From Leuctra nigra (taxonomy: Eukaryota; Arthropoda; Insecta; Plecoptera; Leuctridae), in contig OW203765.1 of assembly GCA_934045905.1 (NCBI GenBank), forward strand, positions 22,445,409 through 22,509,408: a stretch of 64,000 bases of DNA, given 5' to 3'. The translations under genes were made by a program, and so were the position numbers. How positions within the stretch are numbered: the first letter of the stretch is position 1; each line of letters starts with the position of its first letter. A model generated the notes under the pieces. That model made no database searches. It saw only the letters and a program-made list of their open reading frames with translations, and was not told where the DNA came from. Of this stretch, positions 33,067 to 48,655 are shown in pieces.

Positions 33067-36000
33067 ATAGTTCGCAATGTTTATTGCAATGTTTATTGCA
33101 CTATCAATTGTATCATAAACGATTTTGTGTACAGTTGTCACATAAAGTGCTGATACTTGCATAAATACAAAGGTAATAGCTAACATTAACATCACTTAAT
33201 GATCAATCTCAATTTATTGAATTAAGTAATATCTCAATGGTCCATCCAAAAAGAAGTAAGCACCCATGCATCATTACGTTTTGTTATAGCAAACTATCAA
33301 ACAAACCATACAAAAGCAAAGCATTGCAAGGTCGATTGTGAATACCAAATAATGTGACGAAGACTCTATAATTTTCTATCATTCATATATCATTTTATCC
33401 TGATATACTTTTTATATATAAACAAATATAAAAAATATCGCTTTTATTGGCGTCAACCATCAACCATTTTTACACCATTTTATAATATTTGCAAACGCCA
33501 AACAGTCGGGATTCTAGAATTTGGAAAATAATAAGTTGTTCATTCTCAAGAATATCAATATTTGGAGAAAAGAATGTTAAATTGTATTGTGTTAAATTGT
33601 GTCTTTTAACATCTTCACTTGTATTTACTTCTAGCATTTCTCGGTCATTGTTCCATTCAATTTTGGTTTCACAATGCATCCTTCCCGCATGATTATTTTA
33701 TTGTGACACCTTAATTTTGTACAATTATTATTGTATAGTTTATAATTGACATTACACGTACTTAATCGCAATTGTTAACATTGATATTTTGTACGGCCGT
33801 CAATAAAGTTACATTAATTTAAATTAACTTGAAAACACGGTGATAAATCGAGCGTGACGTCATTGTTTACGAAAACAACAATGAAAATCGACCTTTTACA
33901 TCATAACCGTTGCCATGGAGATTCATCCAGAATTACGTCATTGTTATTCCGTTTTTAAAATCATAACGTAGTTCATAAAAAAAATCTTGCGTGTGCAATT
34001 TAATTCGATCATTAACCTGTCCACTAGGAGGCATCTTATAAATTTATAACCCTCTAACTTTAAGTGATTGATGAATAATTTATTAAAAAGGCATGGCCGA
34101 ATTTTAATTGCGTCAAAAATTCTTGCAACTGACCAAAACAAGATTCAATTTAGATCTCACACCGGGATGAGTGAATTTATTTAAATGTTAATGAAGCGCC
34201 AATTAGGACCTTGCAATTAGTTAAGAGCATGAATGACCTCTGACCTCAGTGCTATTATACAGTGTGAGTGACTGGATTTGGTTACTGAACTCGAAAGAAT
34301 TCTCTACATGTGAACAAGTACCAACGACAAAAGAACATGAACCATTTGGAAGACATGTCTATGCAGTCTTCTTTTGTCTCTATTCATTATTAGAGTGCAT
34401 AGTTCGCCAAAGTAGTTTTGAATACTGGTCTCGTCTTGAAGAATTCTTTTAGTTGCGAAACTTCCTGACAGAGTTTTCAAGTTGTTTTTCCTCAATCTTT
34501 TCGCCGTTAGCTTGATCGTAACTCTTATATTAAGTTGAGCTAGATATTCGATATGTGGGCAACTTAATTGGTATTTTCAAAATTTAATATCATTTTAAGT
34601 TGGCAATTCCCAGTGAATTTAGTTTACAGTTGTAGGGATGTGGTTTGAGAAGATTTTGTGATGAGCCAAAAATATTATATATTTAATTTTTTACGTTGAG
34701 AGTTTGGAAGGAAATTAATGTCAAAATATGTGGGTAGGTACCTATAAATATTTTGTGAGTACCTAATTGGTTTTCCAAATTTTTCAAACCAACATTGGCT
34801 TTTGGCAAGAAAGACGATGATTAAAAATGTGTTTTATCCCACAATCTAGATGATCGGTAGCGATTCACAGCCAAGTCACGTCGCAAAACTCCCCTGATTC
34901 GAATCTCAAATGAAACGTGGTAATCTTGGTAACATTCCATTTCTAATCAATCAACGAAAATCGATTTCGAACTCGACTTTTATCTATTTAAAAGTAGAAT
35001 AAGTACAAATAGTTTGAAGCCAAAACACATTCACCGTTTTAATTTGTTTAATATAGATGTCATGCTTTGTCATGACTAATTAACATATGATATATGAGGA
35101 CTGCAGACGCCCAGATTTTACATAATATTATTTCTCTCAGTCTGACCCTGCCGATTCCAAGGAGTCTAATTGGTGGTTGTTCCAAGTTCAGCCATGAATC
35201 ATAGGTGCCATACTGTTTATTTACAGTCTAATCGAATTGCCGTGACTCAGTTTCAATGGGTTGATTGGATTGGATGAGAATATCTTTATTTGTACAATAA
35301 CGCTTTATGAGATCATGTGGATGATTGATGTTCTGTAATACCAATGCCTGATCAAGGCAACATACTAGAACATCAATAAATCTTTACATTCTTGGCTAAT
35401 TTGACTAAAAAGTATAACAAAATGTACATAATTGTTGGTCTCAACCATGTATTCAAACTAATTAAAATGATCACGGTATTTATTTTTTATTTTTTAACCG
35501 ATCATTGTTTCGAGACCAAACAGGTGATGTGCAAATATTTGTCGCATTTCAGTTCGCGATCGGAATAACTGACCTGTGCAGAAGGTAAAGTAGAAACATC
35601 TCAGTAATGTGTTCTAAAATATCAAATCGCTTTGCTGTTTTTCCAACCAGACTTCTATTCTAACAAGTTCTTTGGATTCTTCAACAGTCAACAACTAATT
35701 ATAATATATAATAGATGATGGGCTCTAGATAAAAATAGATTTAAAATGATGGTTTTTAGCTACCAGAATGTACTTCTACGTGACATTTTAATTATATATC
35801 ATCTATAAATTTTTTCTGTCTCTAATTTGCTGGCGGCTGTGAGGACTCGATGAGTTATATCAAAGCAAAGATAATTGCGCATTACAGGTCAATAAAGTTC
35901 GCGACGTCAAAGAGAAGAAGCGAACAAGAAGGCTGCGTTTTGGAAACTCGTTTCGCGCACCCGCTGTCGCCTAATATTTACTAGGTTGTTCGTAACATTG

Positions 36001-39000
36001 CGGAAATGTAAACCTAGACCAGTATGTTGTCAGTATTTTAGTCGGGCCCGGGTTCAGGCATTGCAGTTTTAAAATAGGGGTCAGAAAGATTATCGTATGT
36101 CAGATCGGTTCTTGTTTTGTTGGATGGTTGAGTTTCTTGATGAATTTTCATGCTTTGCACGCACGTAAGCTTTATATGCATATTCGTATTCGTATATCTT
36201 GATTAGTGAATATCTAAGTGCATGAAGGAATTTTCATTTCTCTGCGGTTATTTCAAAGAGAACTGTCTGGTAAAAATCACTGAATAATGGACTTTACTTT
36301 ATTCAAGTTATTACATTTACAGGGAAAGAACACTGGAGTCAATTTTTTTTTAAAATTATAGTTTAAGGTGTCGTCTTGAAGTGATTTTTATGAGCTCTCA
36401 GAAGTCAGAAAATTACCTCGGGTTTAAGATAATAAACTACAAAGTCTTGAAAAAGCAATTAAAATATCGATCTGTATGGAAGATCCACATAGGTTTCAAC
36501 ATAAAACGTCGTTTATCTCAGTTTAATTCAAATGTGACTTACAGCGTTCTTCCCCTGTACCCTTCATTTGTATTTTTTTTTAAAAATTGAAAACTATAAA
36601 TCGGACCAACACTTAGCCGAATTATATCAATTAATAATTTATAAAACTTCCTTACAATTCATATGAACAGAATTTTAAAAGTCAACCAAAAGATAAAATA
36701 AGTCCATAAAAAAGAATAAAATAATTAAACGTCCGGTTATGTTATTGAACAGCTGACAACCAGTTTGTCGTAGGACAGATATTTTCAGAGATATTTTACA
36801 GTCATAATACCAATTTTTATGAAGATATGTGAGCCAGTCAATAAAATGTATATGTTCAGAAATTTCTCGCATAGCTGGTAATGATTTTCTACAGAATGCG
36901 GACACAAGTTAATCAAGAATGTATAGGGAGTAATATCTCTTATGTATTCCCTAAAAGCCACCCAACAAGATCTGGATTAATAATGAGCCAAATGACGTCA
37001 ACACCAACGCTATCAGCCACTAATCTTACCACTACGGTGCCAAAGTCGCCACATTTGCGTCATAATCCACTAAACACCCGGGCCAAGTAGCAATGAAGAG
37101 GAGGAATTTGTCTCTGTGGCATTTCCGCCACTGCGAAATGTTTTGCTCTCAATTACCAGCGACATCTGGTGGCAATGTCCAGATAATTGTCGTGTGTCTC
37201 AAGAGTTGACGTTCTGGCTATAATCACTGCCCAATTACACCAGAACAATCAAGGCAGGTGCCGCCGCGGATTATATACAGGAAAAAAACTAGAAGTGCCG
37301 AAGCCTTTAGCGTTAGAAAGGTCAGCACTCTTGGTGTTGAAAGTTTATAGAAAGGTCAGCACCCTTTAAAGATATTTAGACTGAATGTAGTCACTTGCTA
37401 ATTGGAACTATTAATTATCATAAATTTGTAGAGTAGTGATATAAATTGAATTTTGGGTGACGTTTACAGTTTCTTGCAAATAGTGTAGGAAATATGATCG
37501 GTGATAATTTTTTCTTAAGAAGTTCGTTCCACAAGGATTTGTTCTTGGACCTGTCGTGTTTCTTATGTACCATTTTTTTCAATTTGTATTAAATTAAGCG
37601 TAAGATCGATGCTATAGAATAGAAGCGATAAAAGAGGAATATAATATACATAAATGAGCTCCATTTCTGGACAAAATGTGGATTTTTTTAACTTTTAATT
37701 GTTCAAAATCCCACTTTTTTTTTTTTTACATATTATAAGCGAGCAACTTATATAATATTGTTAAAAAAAAAAAAAAAAAAATTGTTTGGATTCTAGCCCC
37801 CTTTTCTCATGTTACAAATAAAATAGTTCATTGTTTGATGAACTTTTAAAAATATGTACAGCAATATCAAAATATCAATTAACACTTCTCAAATAAACTA
37901 TTTAGCGTCCATGTCAAACACGTAGTTCACCACCCTTTAAAAATAATTAATCAGCAATTGATTTGTAGTTAATTACCAACTCGTTACTCCATTATCATTT
38001 CAAAAGAGAAACATTCCTGCAGTATGCATTGCCATTGGCGCCGTCAAAGGTCACCACCCTTGCTATTGAATCTCTATTGAAAACCTTGTTAATGATTTGT
38101 AAGAGACTGTCTGCTTTTGCATCATTTACGCCGTGCCGGCTGCCAGCTATTTGTATGCTGGGAGTTCACTTCTTCCACACGCAACCAGATTCACTTTTGA
38201 TTTTTACAAGTAGATAAGTTATCTAAGACTTGAGGGTTAAGAGTATGACATGATGGAGTAATTGAATATTAAATCATGATACTTATGATGGACATGCATT
38301 CGAGAAAGGTGGCTACTTTTTTATTACTTTAATGCGATAAAAAATAAGTGCATAAAAGTAATTTATTGTTTGTAGTTTTTTTTATACATATTTTACTTTG
38401 AAATTATTTTGGCAACATTATAGTAAGAAGATTTTGCTAGAGTAACGGTACTTGGTTGCATTGTACAATCAATAAATTTGGTATGCCCTTACATCATTTA
38501 GAATAAGATTAGAATTGTATTATTTTATTTTGATTTGTTTTAGTTGACTTGTTTATGAATATTGGTGATTATTTTGAAACTCGATTGTATTTAGAAGATC
38601 AATGGTCCGTTAGAATCAAATATGCATACCTTTTTGTGTTACACTTTCTATGGTGTTCTATGCAAATAAAAATGCTGTTATTCTATTCTATCCTAAACAA
38701 TATTCAAACACTTCGTTTATTTTGAGTGATCAGATCAATTCGTCATATGGGCACCTACACAACATAAAGCAATTAGTTTTTCATAAAATAAGGTACAAAA
38801 ATTTACTTTTTACTCGAGTTATTTGGGACATATTGTTCCTAACATTCAACTGTTATTTTATTATTATTCTATATTTATGGCATCAACATAAACCACAAAC
38901 CAACCACGCGCACAAATTATATAATAAAATCGCAAATTACATATAATAACAAACCCATCCCATATCTCATCATATTTAATGTCAATTAAAGCCGATAACT

Positions 39001-42000
39001 CCGAGATAAATCACTCTCTGCGTTGCAACCGCGTAACATGATGCTAACTCCATGATGGAATTCAGAATGCATCTTGGTGCATCGCTCTTAAAACCAGTCT
39101 TGCATCTGTCAGATGCATCTCAGCAGGCGAAGAATGCATCTGATTTACTGCTCCATTGACCCTCTCACTAGGCAATTATTGTGCTCGAACATAGATGTCA
39201 ATTAACTAATGAGGCGGGAGATTTATAAGAGGTGGAACGAAATTGTGGGTAATTGGTGTTTATTTGATGGAGAAAATTGGTATTGTTCTTTGTTTTTTAC
39301 CTTGTTGATGTCCGACTCTGTATTTATTTGTATTTATTTCTTATTATTAACTAATGTTAGAAAATTACTGGTTGAATGAGAACGAAATATCAAAAAATAC
39401 TTCTATTTCCTGAAAAAGAATATTAATGTTTGAAATATGATTTCAGCTGATAACATCAGATGTGAATAAATACCAAGTAGGTATAAGATGAAAAGATTTT
39501 TTGATATTTTATTTTATTTTATTTGTTAATTTTATTTTTTCAGTCCTTATTTTTCAAATATTTGTATTTACATTTACTAACTTTGATTTGTAAAATAATT
39601 CTTTATAAAAGAAGTTATAATTTAATTTCATTCCAATTAAATATAAAGTGCGCATTTACGTATTGAAAAAAATCACTGGATTTTTACAATAACTGTGAGA
39701 ACTCCTATTTGTATAATTTTCTTGAAACTATAAAGCTTTCAGAATTCCCAATTTTATTTATAAGTCGTTCACGTCAAGTTCCATTGTTTATTTATTTATT
39801 TTACGAGTATTTGACTTTTTATTATTCAGTTCAATGGTCTTGAAAGGTTCGTCAGTTGATTGCAATGCAATGTCTGCTTATTCGATGATTCACAATAATT
39901 CTCAGTAAAAATAAAGAAGATGCAGAGTAAGGTGTGTAGATGATTTGTATTCTCAGTGTTGTTGAACTCTCGTCTCATGTTTCTTTAAATACAGGAAAAA
40001 TATTTCGCGAATTTCGTAATCGGAACGAAGAATTTGTCTCCTACGGTACCTTGCTCTCATCAGCAGGTAGGTAATAAAACTACTGCTTGACAATCCTTGT
40101 TCGTCGTATTCAGCATTTTACTACATTTTTATTCGAACTTGATTCTAATCTGAATGTTCATGAGAGTTGACGTCTTATTTTGCATAACAGATTTCTGAAC
40201 CAGCGGTGATGAAGCCTAGAAGATGGGAAGATATACGCCATATACGTGACTATCGGGAAGTAGCCATGTGTTTCGATATTGATTATGATATCAACCATGA
40301 CCTATTATTTATAACATGTGCATCAATTTTATTTCTAGCTTTTGCTTTATCAGCATATTTGGATCATTTCATCAGCAAATTAAATTGTATATTGTTTCAA
40401 TTGCATTTTTCTTAATTTGATGAGACTAAGTGTACTTTTTAAAGATCGAAACTAACACCTTGTTGGTGCAAAATCATGTGAACTAACAGTGCTATCTGAA
40501 CCAGAGAAAGAAAAGGGAATATTAGGAAAATATGCGTTTTTCCAAATTTCAGTCTAAACTTCGGTCACATGTACGAATGAGCTTTTTTTCTCCTGAGTGA
40601 ACTTTAATCTATACTTACATACTGCATAAATGTATATAAATATCTTAATAATTTGACTCATATATCTGCACCTCAGAGGTAGAATGACGGAAGTCAATAT
40701 CAATACTGCTTGAGGTGCGAGCTCATAAACCAATATTTCTGGGTTCATCCGATTTCATATTTGTAATGATGACATGAGTCATTGTGTAAGAGAATACTTC
40801 AATGACTGTATTTGTTGACATCAGTCAAATGGCAATTGATACACTGTCAGTACATGATTACAAAAATGTGAAACGCAAAATCAAGAAAATAAATTCCTTT
40901 TCTCCCCCTAAGTAATTATGTTATTCAGGGAGATTGACTGATTGATTGTTTGATTTCTATTCATCTTAAATTCGTATACATCATGACAGTTTATAATAGT
41001 ATCCAATTTAGACGATGTTGACACCACTGCTGTCACATTGGTGTCGTGGTCAAGACACTACGCCATCTATGTCACTACGTCATCAACAGCTGATCTGAGG
41101 TCAGACACCGAGCAGCAGACAAGTTTCCCGACACATAGGAAACTATACGCTTGTCATGTGTGTAGCTTCTGTGGAACATACCGAGGAGATTGTCAGAACA
41201 AGTCGGACTTAACCGATGTTCGAGTCAAGATCAAATGCAAGGAGATAAATGCACTCGGTTGTTTAAATGGTATATAAGTAATGGACTTGGAATGTTTGTT
41301 ATAACTGGTCTGTTCTGTAGAATGGAGATCGTGACGATGCAACTCTGTCAGTCTTTGCTTTGCGATTTGAAACAGAAAGTTTAAAAACATTTCATTATTA
41401 GTATTATTAGACCTAAAATTTGGACTTTAAAATAAGCTCTGATTGTTTTCTTCTGTCCTATTTGGAAAATGCCAGACATAATTCTTATTAGTAATTACGA
41501 CAGGAATCAAAATCAATACATATATTTTGTAAATTGTATTCAATAAACGTTTATATAGATTTATTTTTTATTAAACTGAAAGTAAATATTTTAGCTTTTC
41601 TTCCCGTTGATAAGCACCCACTGATCACATAAAAAAACATCTATATTTTATTTTTCATTTATTTTATAATTTTTGTACAATTTATCAAAGAAACATTTTT
41701 TTATTTAATACTAAATGAAATAATTTTGCTTTTCTACTGTTTGAAAAGCTCATGAAAGCTGTGATCACATGAAATAGCAGATCTAGCCGCACGTGTGGTT
41801 GTAGATTGAAAATCCAATGTGATTTGCAGCTTCCTGATGCAATATGCATGAGAACTGAATTGCTTTCCATGGCGTTTTATGTTACAGAATCACACTGATA
41901 TATTTTATTTACTTATTTACACAAATCTACATATTTGATTGAGCCAACCACAACAGTACAATCTTTTATTCCTTTTATTGGATTGCGTGTCATTGTAAAA

Positions 42001-45000
42001 TCATCAACTACTTGCTGATTGTTTTATTACTGAATTATTGGTAGTATTCAGGTGTACAGCTTCATTCAAATCGCTAAAGTGGTAAATAATTGTTCCAAAA
42101 TGGAGTTATTAGTATTGAGGTTTTTGGCCGACCTATCATTTTACTCGGCCTGAAGGTTGAAAATACATTTCGTTCCTAATTTCAAACAAACCGTCATTTA
42201 AGTGAGGTTATGTCACGTTTGTTTCTTACCCGTGCATGTTGAAGTGACAGGCAATTTCACGTATGTGGATTTGACAATTGTTTAAGTGTGTGAACTCTAT
42301 GCAAAAAGGTAGATTTAAGATTAGCATAAATTTCAAATAATTTTGACAAAATTAGCTGTTTCCTTTTCGTAAGTAAATTCGTACCTCCTCCATAATTATA
42401 GTGAAATTATACTATAAAGATAAATTTAAGTAATAGACTCAGTAGAACTCACGGCAAAATTATTTACATTCCAGTAATGTAAATTTGATGCAAATTCAAT
42501 AAACGTTGTGTTAATTGTTGATTCATCTGTAGTTTAAGCTACATTGTTTTAAATGCAAACAATATGAGAATATAAGCAGATAAGAAAGCAAAGCAGAGTT
42601 CCAAACAAAATTCTAGAGAAGCATGAGAGTTGAAAACCAACATTTTCAAAAACAGGGTAGTTCACTATGGCATCCCTACTGAGAATCTTAATGTAGATTG
42701 TCATTATCATAGAATCTATAAGAAAAGGCTCCATACTTTGGATGATTTATACATTTTTACAGTAACTTGACAAAAGTTACGCTCAAACAATCGGGTTTAT
42801 ACCTGACCTTTAAAATTTATCTGACTTTACTTCCTAGATTGTAACATTTCTGATGATCACTCTTGCAATCGATAAATATAAAATATTCCCAGAGATTAAT
42901 AACCTTGCCTCTTTGGTAATGAAAATTACCTCATACTAATTATAGTATATTCCTAACTTGCTCATCCTCAGCAATGTTCATTGTAAGCCGATTTAGACTC
43001 TGTTCCTACAAAACGTCGAATGGTCGAAGGTCTTATGATTGTCAACATAACGATAGACTGTTCAATTGAGCTCTTCTTTCTCAATTACTTCAATACCATT
43101 GTCTCGGCGTCTGCTGTAAATCGCTATCTTGTATAGCGCTTGAGAATGAAAAAAAGTTCTGAATTTAAGTGAATGTTCACTTGAACAAGTAGATCGTTGT
43201 TTACTAGCCGGTCTTTATTGCTCCTTCCTTCATAAATTGTCACTGGATTTTCAAAAAGTACACATAAAAATGCTCCGTCAGGATAAATTGCAGCCCAAAC
43301 ACATAATCCAATTAGGGTAAAGGGCCAATGGGGTCGGTTTTTGAATAAAATTCATAAAATATGCAATAATTGATTATAGGATTTGCACATTTGTATTCTT
43401 TTTGGTGTCCGTTATAGTATGAAAAATACTCAATAAATGTACCTATTATCAAAAAGCAGATTTTTAAAAATGTCATTAATAAGACCTATTTTGACCCCCA
43501 ACTAGCAATTGGTCCCCGTTTTCGTTCCGTAATCGCCTTTGAATTTTATAACCTCAAAATAACACGATATTTTGACAGTTTTCGATATCTCTGAAAGGGT
43601 TGAAGAGCTTTTGAATTTCAATAAGAAAACTATTGTGATAATGGTTACTGTTTCATTAACACACACGAGTAATACATATTATATTCGTTATATTACCTTT
43701 GATATCTTGATTTTACTGCAACGGGTGCCGGTGATTACAGCGAATTCCAAATGTTGACATTTTCTCTTGTGATTCATCAGAACTTATTTATTTCCACCGC
43801 CCTCCAAAGGCTTCAAGGATCAGTTCAAGCATTACCAACCTCAGAAATAATGTCCCAACATAATAAATAATTTGGGGTCACTTATCATAATGAATTTAAA
43901 AGTAGATATGTTTCTGAGGATTGAAAATATAAACTTTTTTAAAATAAATTTCACATAAATAAATTACCAAATTTCATCAAAAATCGAAAACGAAAAAATT
44001 TACCAAACTAGAAGTCAACTTTGTTTATTATCTGACGTGAATTAAAAATGTAATTCAATCCGTTACACCGTATCGTCTGCAAATGATCCCAAAATAATGT
44101 CTGAAAAAACAGAGAAATTTATCGCGCTGCGTCACTTTATAACTGTGTATATTCATTTTCGAATGACCGAAAAAAGAGCATAAACTGTCAAATGAAGACA
44201 GGTGCATTTGATACAGATTTCAAAACATTTTCATCTGTGGCATCATTGCTGTCTCGATCACTTCCAGTTTGATAATCCATTTAATATATTAAACTATGCA
44301 GCTGGTTATTCATGTTATAATAATCCAATTCATTCAATAGACTACGCCGAGTGTCGCAATAGAGATTGGAATAATTAAAACATGTTAATTACTGCAGCTG
44401 AGTCGCAGTTTGTTAGTCATATGACTGGTTTGTACGTGAAGTGAACAACTAACAATATCAGTGCACATAAACAAACATAAATACATGTTTAAAAAAAGTA
44501 AGAAAATAAATTAGTGGAAATAACATAAATATACATTAAACATAAATATCTTGTACTAATCTCTAAAAAAAAATATGGAAATATCAAACATTTCTTAAGT
44601 AAAAATTAGCCCAATTATAAAGAAATCACATATCTGATAAAAATTAAAAGTAGTATACAAATTACAAAAACAAAAAACATACTAAATCAAACGAAAAAAC
44701 GTTTTTTTGTTAACTTTTTTTTTGAAAAATAAAAAATTAAGTATCTGTCTTACACTGATATAAAAAAACATAATAAAAAAATATCAACAAAAAAACACAC
44801 ACCAAAAGGTGTGCACTGAAATGAAACGATAAAGCCATCATATTCCTGACATTCCTTCTCCTCCAGTTGCGGTCGTCTTTGATTAGATCTGATCTGATGA
44901 GCTCCAATCTGTCAATATGATCTCATGTACATGCTTCTAATCACTCTTAACATATCATTAGATGCATCAAAAAACACACATACCTGGGGCTGTCATGGCA

Positions 45001-47221
45001 TGCAGCTGATATTATGTAGTCATAGATTCACGCACATTTTCTTTATTACACCATCATAAAATAAACTCGCCTCATACACCCAAAGATATTGAGAGAGTCG
45101 AGGAAAATCTTGTAAAATTCTGTCAGGTATTGCCCCCGGAGATATGAAAAATCTTCTAAATTATGCATAATTATAATTAATTCACGAACCGGATTCGGTT
45201 TATAGCATCGCAGGAGCATGGCAGTAATAAACTAATAATGAGGACTTTTTTGCTTGCGATGTTTTTGTTTTTTGTTTTCGACATTTTGTTAATTCTAGTG
45301 ATTGGCTTTAGGATCTTCTGCACGACAAATTGTGGCTGGCATATTAATATTCGACTAATTTTCTGGTAGCATCTTGTTTTAAAACTGGTATCGTATATTA
45401 TTTCTCTAACAAACAAGGATCAAACCGTGAGGTCTGTATAATAATAGTTCAAGAGATGATGATGATCGGTTGTACAGGCTCTTTACATAACCATGCAAAA
45501 CGAAGCCACGCTTGGTTGAATCATTGATTTTCTTTGTATGCTATCAAATTTGGTGAAATTCAGCCCCTGAAAACGATTACTGAAGGACAAAACTGATGGT
45601 TGACACTTGTATAAGGCAAGGTAGATAATAAAACCCTTTGACGAACGTATTGAACAAATTATTAGCGTAAATTTGTTATTTTATGTGGAAAGTTTCGATG
45701 TGTTTTATTGATTTCCAAAACCAAATTATAACACTCCTTTTTCAGAATCATGTAACAGAATACGAATTTAAAACAATTAAGTTTAGATACCTACTGATAA
45801 TTTTACTTAGTATTAACCTGTCTGTGATAAAATTATTTTGTCACATAGAGGGAAAATTCAAGTTTTCTGAAAAAGTACTTTTAAATTTGACTGATAACAA
45901 ACCGTAATATTTGAGAAAGATAGGAATTTTATTTTTACAAGTAGACTTGATACAAACAAAAAAGAGACACGAAAACGTACTATCAACTATTGTAAAACGT
46001 ATCGAAGAGTTCTGCTCCAGACTTGTACGAAATCGTGTTCTCGACAGCTTTACTTGCCAGCCACGTCACACCCCCGATTCTCCACGTCAATGGGGGTGAC
46101 TTTCACCCCTTTCTGGAGGAGGGATTTTCTCCAGGCGTTTTTGTTATTTATGACGTCAAGCGCGGGATTTGGCGACGTTGATTTGTTGCAAATAAAACGT
46201 GAGATGTTTCACGATACAAAATGGCGTTTACGCGAGATTTTGATCCAGACATGCATGACACATTTCCTTTACAACATAATTTCTCTTCTCTTCAAGAAAT
46301 GGAGCTCATTTACGTACATTTATATTTCTTTTTTCTCGCGCTAAGTGAAAAAGTTATTAGATGTTTGATAACTTTGATAATACGCGTGCCATTGATAAAT
46401 GGAATGACGTAAGATAAATGCAAAATAATATGCATTATAAATTTATAATGATGCAAGAAAATTATCCCCTATTATCTGCCTTGTTGCATATTTTTAAATT
46501 CCGTCTAGGGTGATTTTGTGCTATTACCTGTTTAAAAAACCTAGCATTTATCGTTAAATTCAACCAAAAAAAATTATAATACTGATCATGACGTATACTA
46601 CAGATAATGCACAAGTGAAGATCCTCGACATTCCTGTAAACCTGTCTATCTATTGTAAAACTACGAGCGAGATGCGTGTTTTCGTTGATTGTATCACACC
46701 ATGTCCTTGAGTCGGCTCTCCGTGACAGTGAATATTGTGACAATCAAGAGCAGTCTTGCATTCTAAGCGGCCGTGACCTCCACATCACCGCCTTCTTCAT
46801 TATGCAATTGCATCTGCCGCCAAATTCATTCCGTTCTTCATCATAATACAACTGCATCATTCAAATTTATTCCATTTTTCAAAAGATCGCGATCTATGTT
46901 TGAATTTATTCCATTCCGTTCTGTAACACACTGCCTTCTTCAATTCAATCTTTTTAAAAACAAAAGCATTCTACCTTTTAAATGCAACTGCATTTTAAAT
47001 TAATTCCATTTCTAATCAAAACGATCTCTGTAAGTGGATTGGTTTGAAGAGTTCGTTTATTAACTTCCGTAAAAATCACTGGAAAATGGCACACTTTATT
47101 ATTAGTAATTATTTAAATGGGTCTAATTTGAATAAAACTGAGCGTTTGCTGCATTGCGGAATTGATTTGACCTTGGATATGACTGGCTCGAGAGTCGAAC
47201 TAGAGACTTGAAAACAATTAC

Positions 47222-47330
47222 AAAGTTCGATGGCTTTAGCTTAGCTCACTGGACTGTCGATGCGGAGGTATACCAATTCGAGAGAGGAGTATGCCTATCC
47301 TGATTGTGGTTCATCGTGATTCATAACATA
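47222..47330 (+). mobile_element. tRNA-derived SINE fragment
   Basis: TAGCTTAGCTCACTGGAC (A-box type) is followed about 35 bases later by ACCAATTCGAGAGAGG (degenerate B box) and then TGATTGTGGTTCATCGTGAT. This resembles the tails of the other SINE copies. Confidence 0.45.
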
Positions 47331-48340
47331 ATCATTTGCTAAATTGGGATAATTGATAACGTTGCTAAACATTGGCGTATTACTATTTTTTACTAGATAA
47401 AATATCTGCAGCACGAAAATAAATACACTCATCTTTCCAAGGTTAAAGTTGAACGAATGATTAACTATGTTTCAATTTAATAATAGTTAAAAATTCGTGA
47501 AAAATAGTTTGAAAAAATTTAATTTTTTGGTTTCTTTCTCATTATTTTAAAAATCGTGTATTCAAAAAGTTGGATGGATGCAAGAATATAATCGACTTCT
47601 TGCTATTTTTATTCTTGAAAACGTGTGTTTTGCTCTCGCTCTCCATGAGCAATTGAAGTGAGGCTGAAGTAATCGTGCTTGACCTAGACTTTCAATTATT
47701 TTCATCCTCATCAACCTCAGCATACCTCAACAGCAGACAGAACAGATCCCATCTGAATCAAGATAATGATCACCAGAGGCAGACGGCTGCAGGTAGGATA
47801 TCCTGCATACACATACTAATTACGTATTGTCTCTAAATGAATGTAATTGGATTTTAATTACTCTGAAATTGTTGGATTTATTCGTAAATCATATACTATT
47901 TTTGACGTGCGTTTTCGAAGACATGTCGAACCTTCGAACTTCAAGAACAATGGATATTTTGTATAATTTGTGAAAATTTTTGTGACACTGAAAGTTGAAG
48001 GTTATGATTGTCTTTAGCTATGATGATAATAGTGTTGAATAATTTCTATGTTATTTATGAAACTTCCGCTTTTTGGTTGCATAGTTTTTGTTGTTGAGTA
48101 ATTCGTTGCTGTTATCAAATCTACAATTTTTGTTGTTGAATAACGTGTTCTGTTATTTTATCATAAAATTATTTTTTATGGGGTTTGAACGTTTTGTTAG
48201 CTGATCTTGTGTTTAGATTTTGCGTGTAATATTTAACTCCATATTTATAACTCTACTTAATAATAAAAAATTTGCAAAATTAAAAATATAGATTAATCGA
48301 TTTTACTAAATTCTCCATGGTTGAAGATGTTACAGTTTAG

Positions 48341-48655
48341 TAATTTTTATCTAATAGATATATAATTAAAATAGCTGAATATGAATTTTTACATTTTCCA
48401 AAAATATTGAAATTACAAAATGATTGTGTAAGCACTATAGGTACTGTTATTTTTTAAATTGTATAACCTACGTGTAATGATTTTATTTTGTCGTGCTATT
48501 GCATAATTTTTTAATTTTGTAATTTCAATATTTTTGGAAAATGTAAAAATTCATATTCAGCTATTTTAATTATAATATCTATTAGATAAAAAAAATCACC
48601 ACACCTAGGTAATACCATTTAAAAAATAAAACAGTACCTAGTGCTTACACAATCA
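48341..48655. repeat. Interleaved inverted repeats in order A-B-A'-B'
   Basis: A (48341-48420) is inverted at 48515-48595, and B (48421-48475) is inverted at 48601-48655. The order is A B A' B', not the B' A' expected of a simple foldback. Similarity is high over 80 and 55 bases. No coding potential. Confidence 0.85.

Larger units (their letters stand above)
30862..48340. other. Long non-coding AT-rich stretch
   Basis: About 17 kb without a convincing exon. The ORFs are short, lack domains and match local base composition. It contains SINE and MITE copies (32.9, 37.6 and 47.2 kb) and (A)n/(T)n runs. The interval 36960-37270 is less AT-rich and includes GCGACATCTGGTGGC, a CTCF-like core. Confidence 0.5.

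Noticed and set aside
36881..37369. Possible exon in a less AT-rich interval near 37 kb
   Set aside because: The short ORFs lack domains and good paired splice sites; composition alone is not enough.
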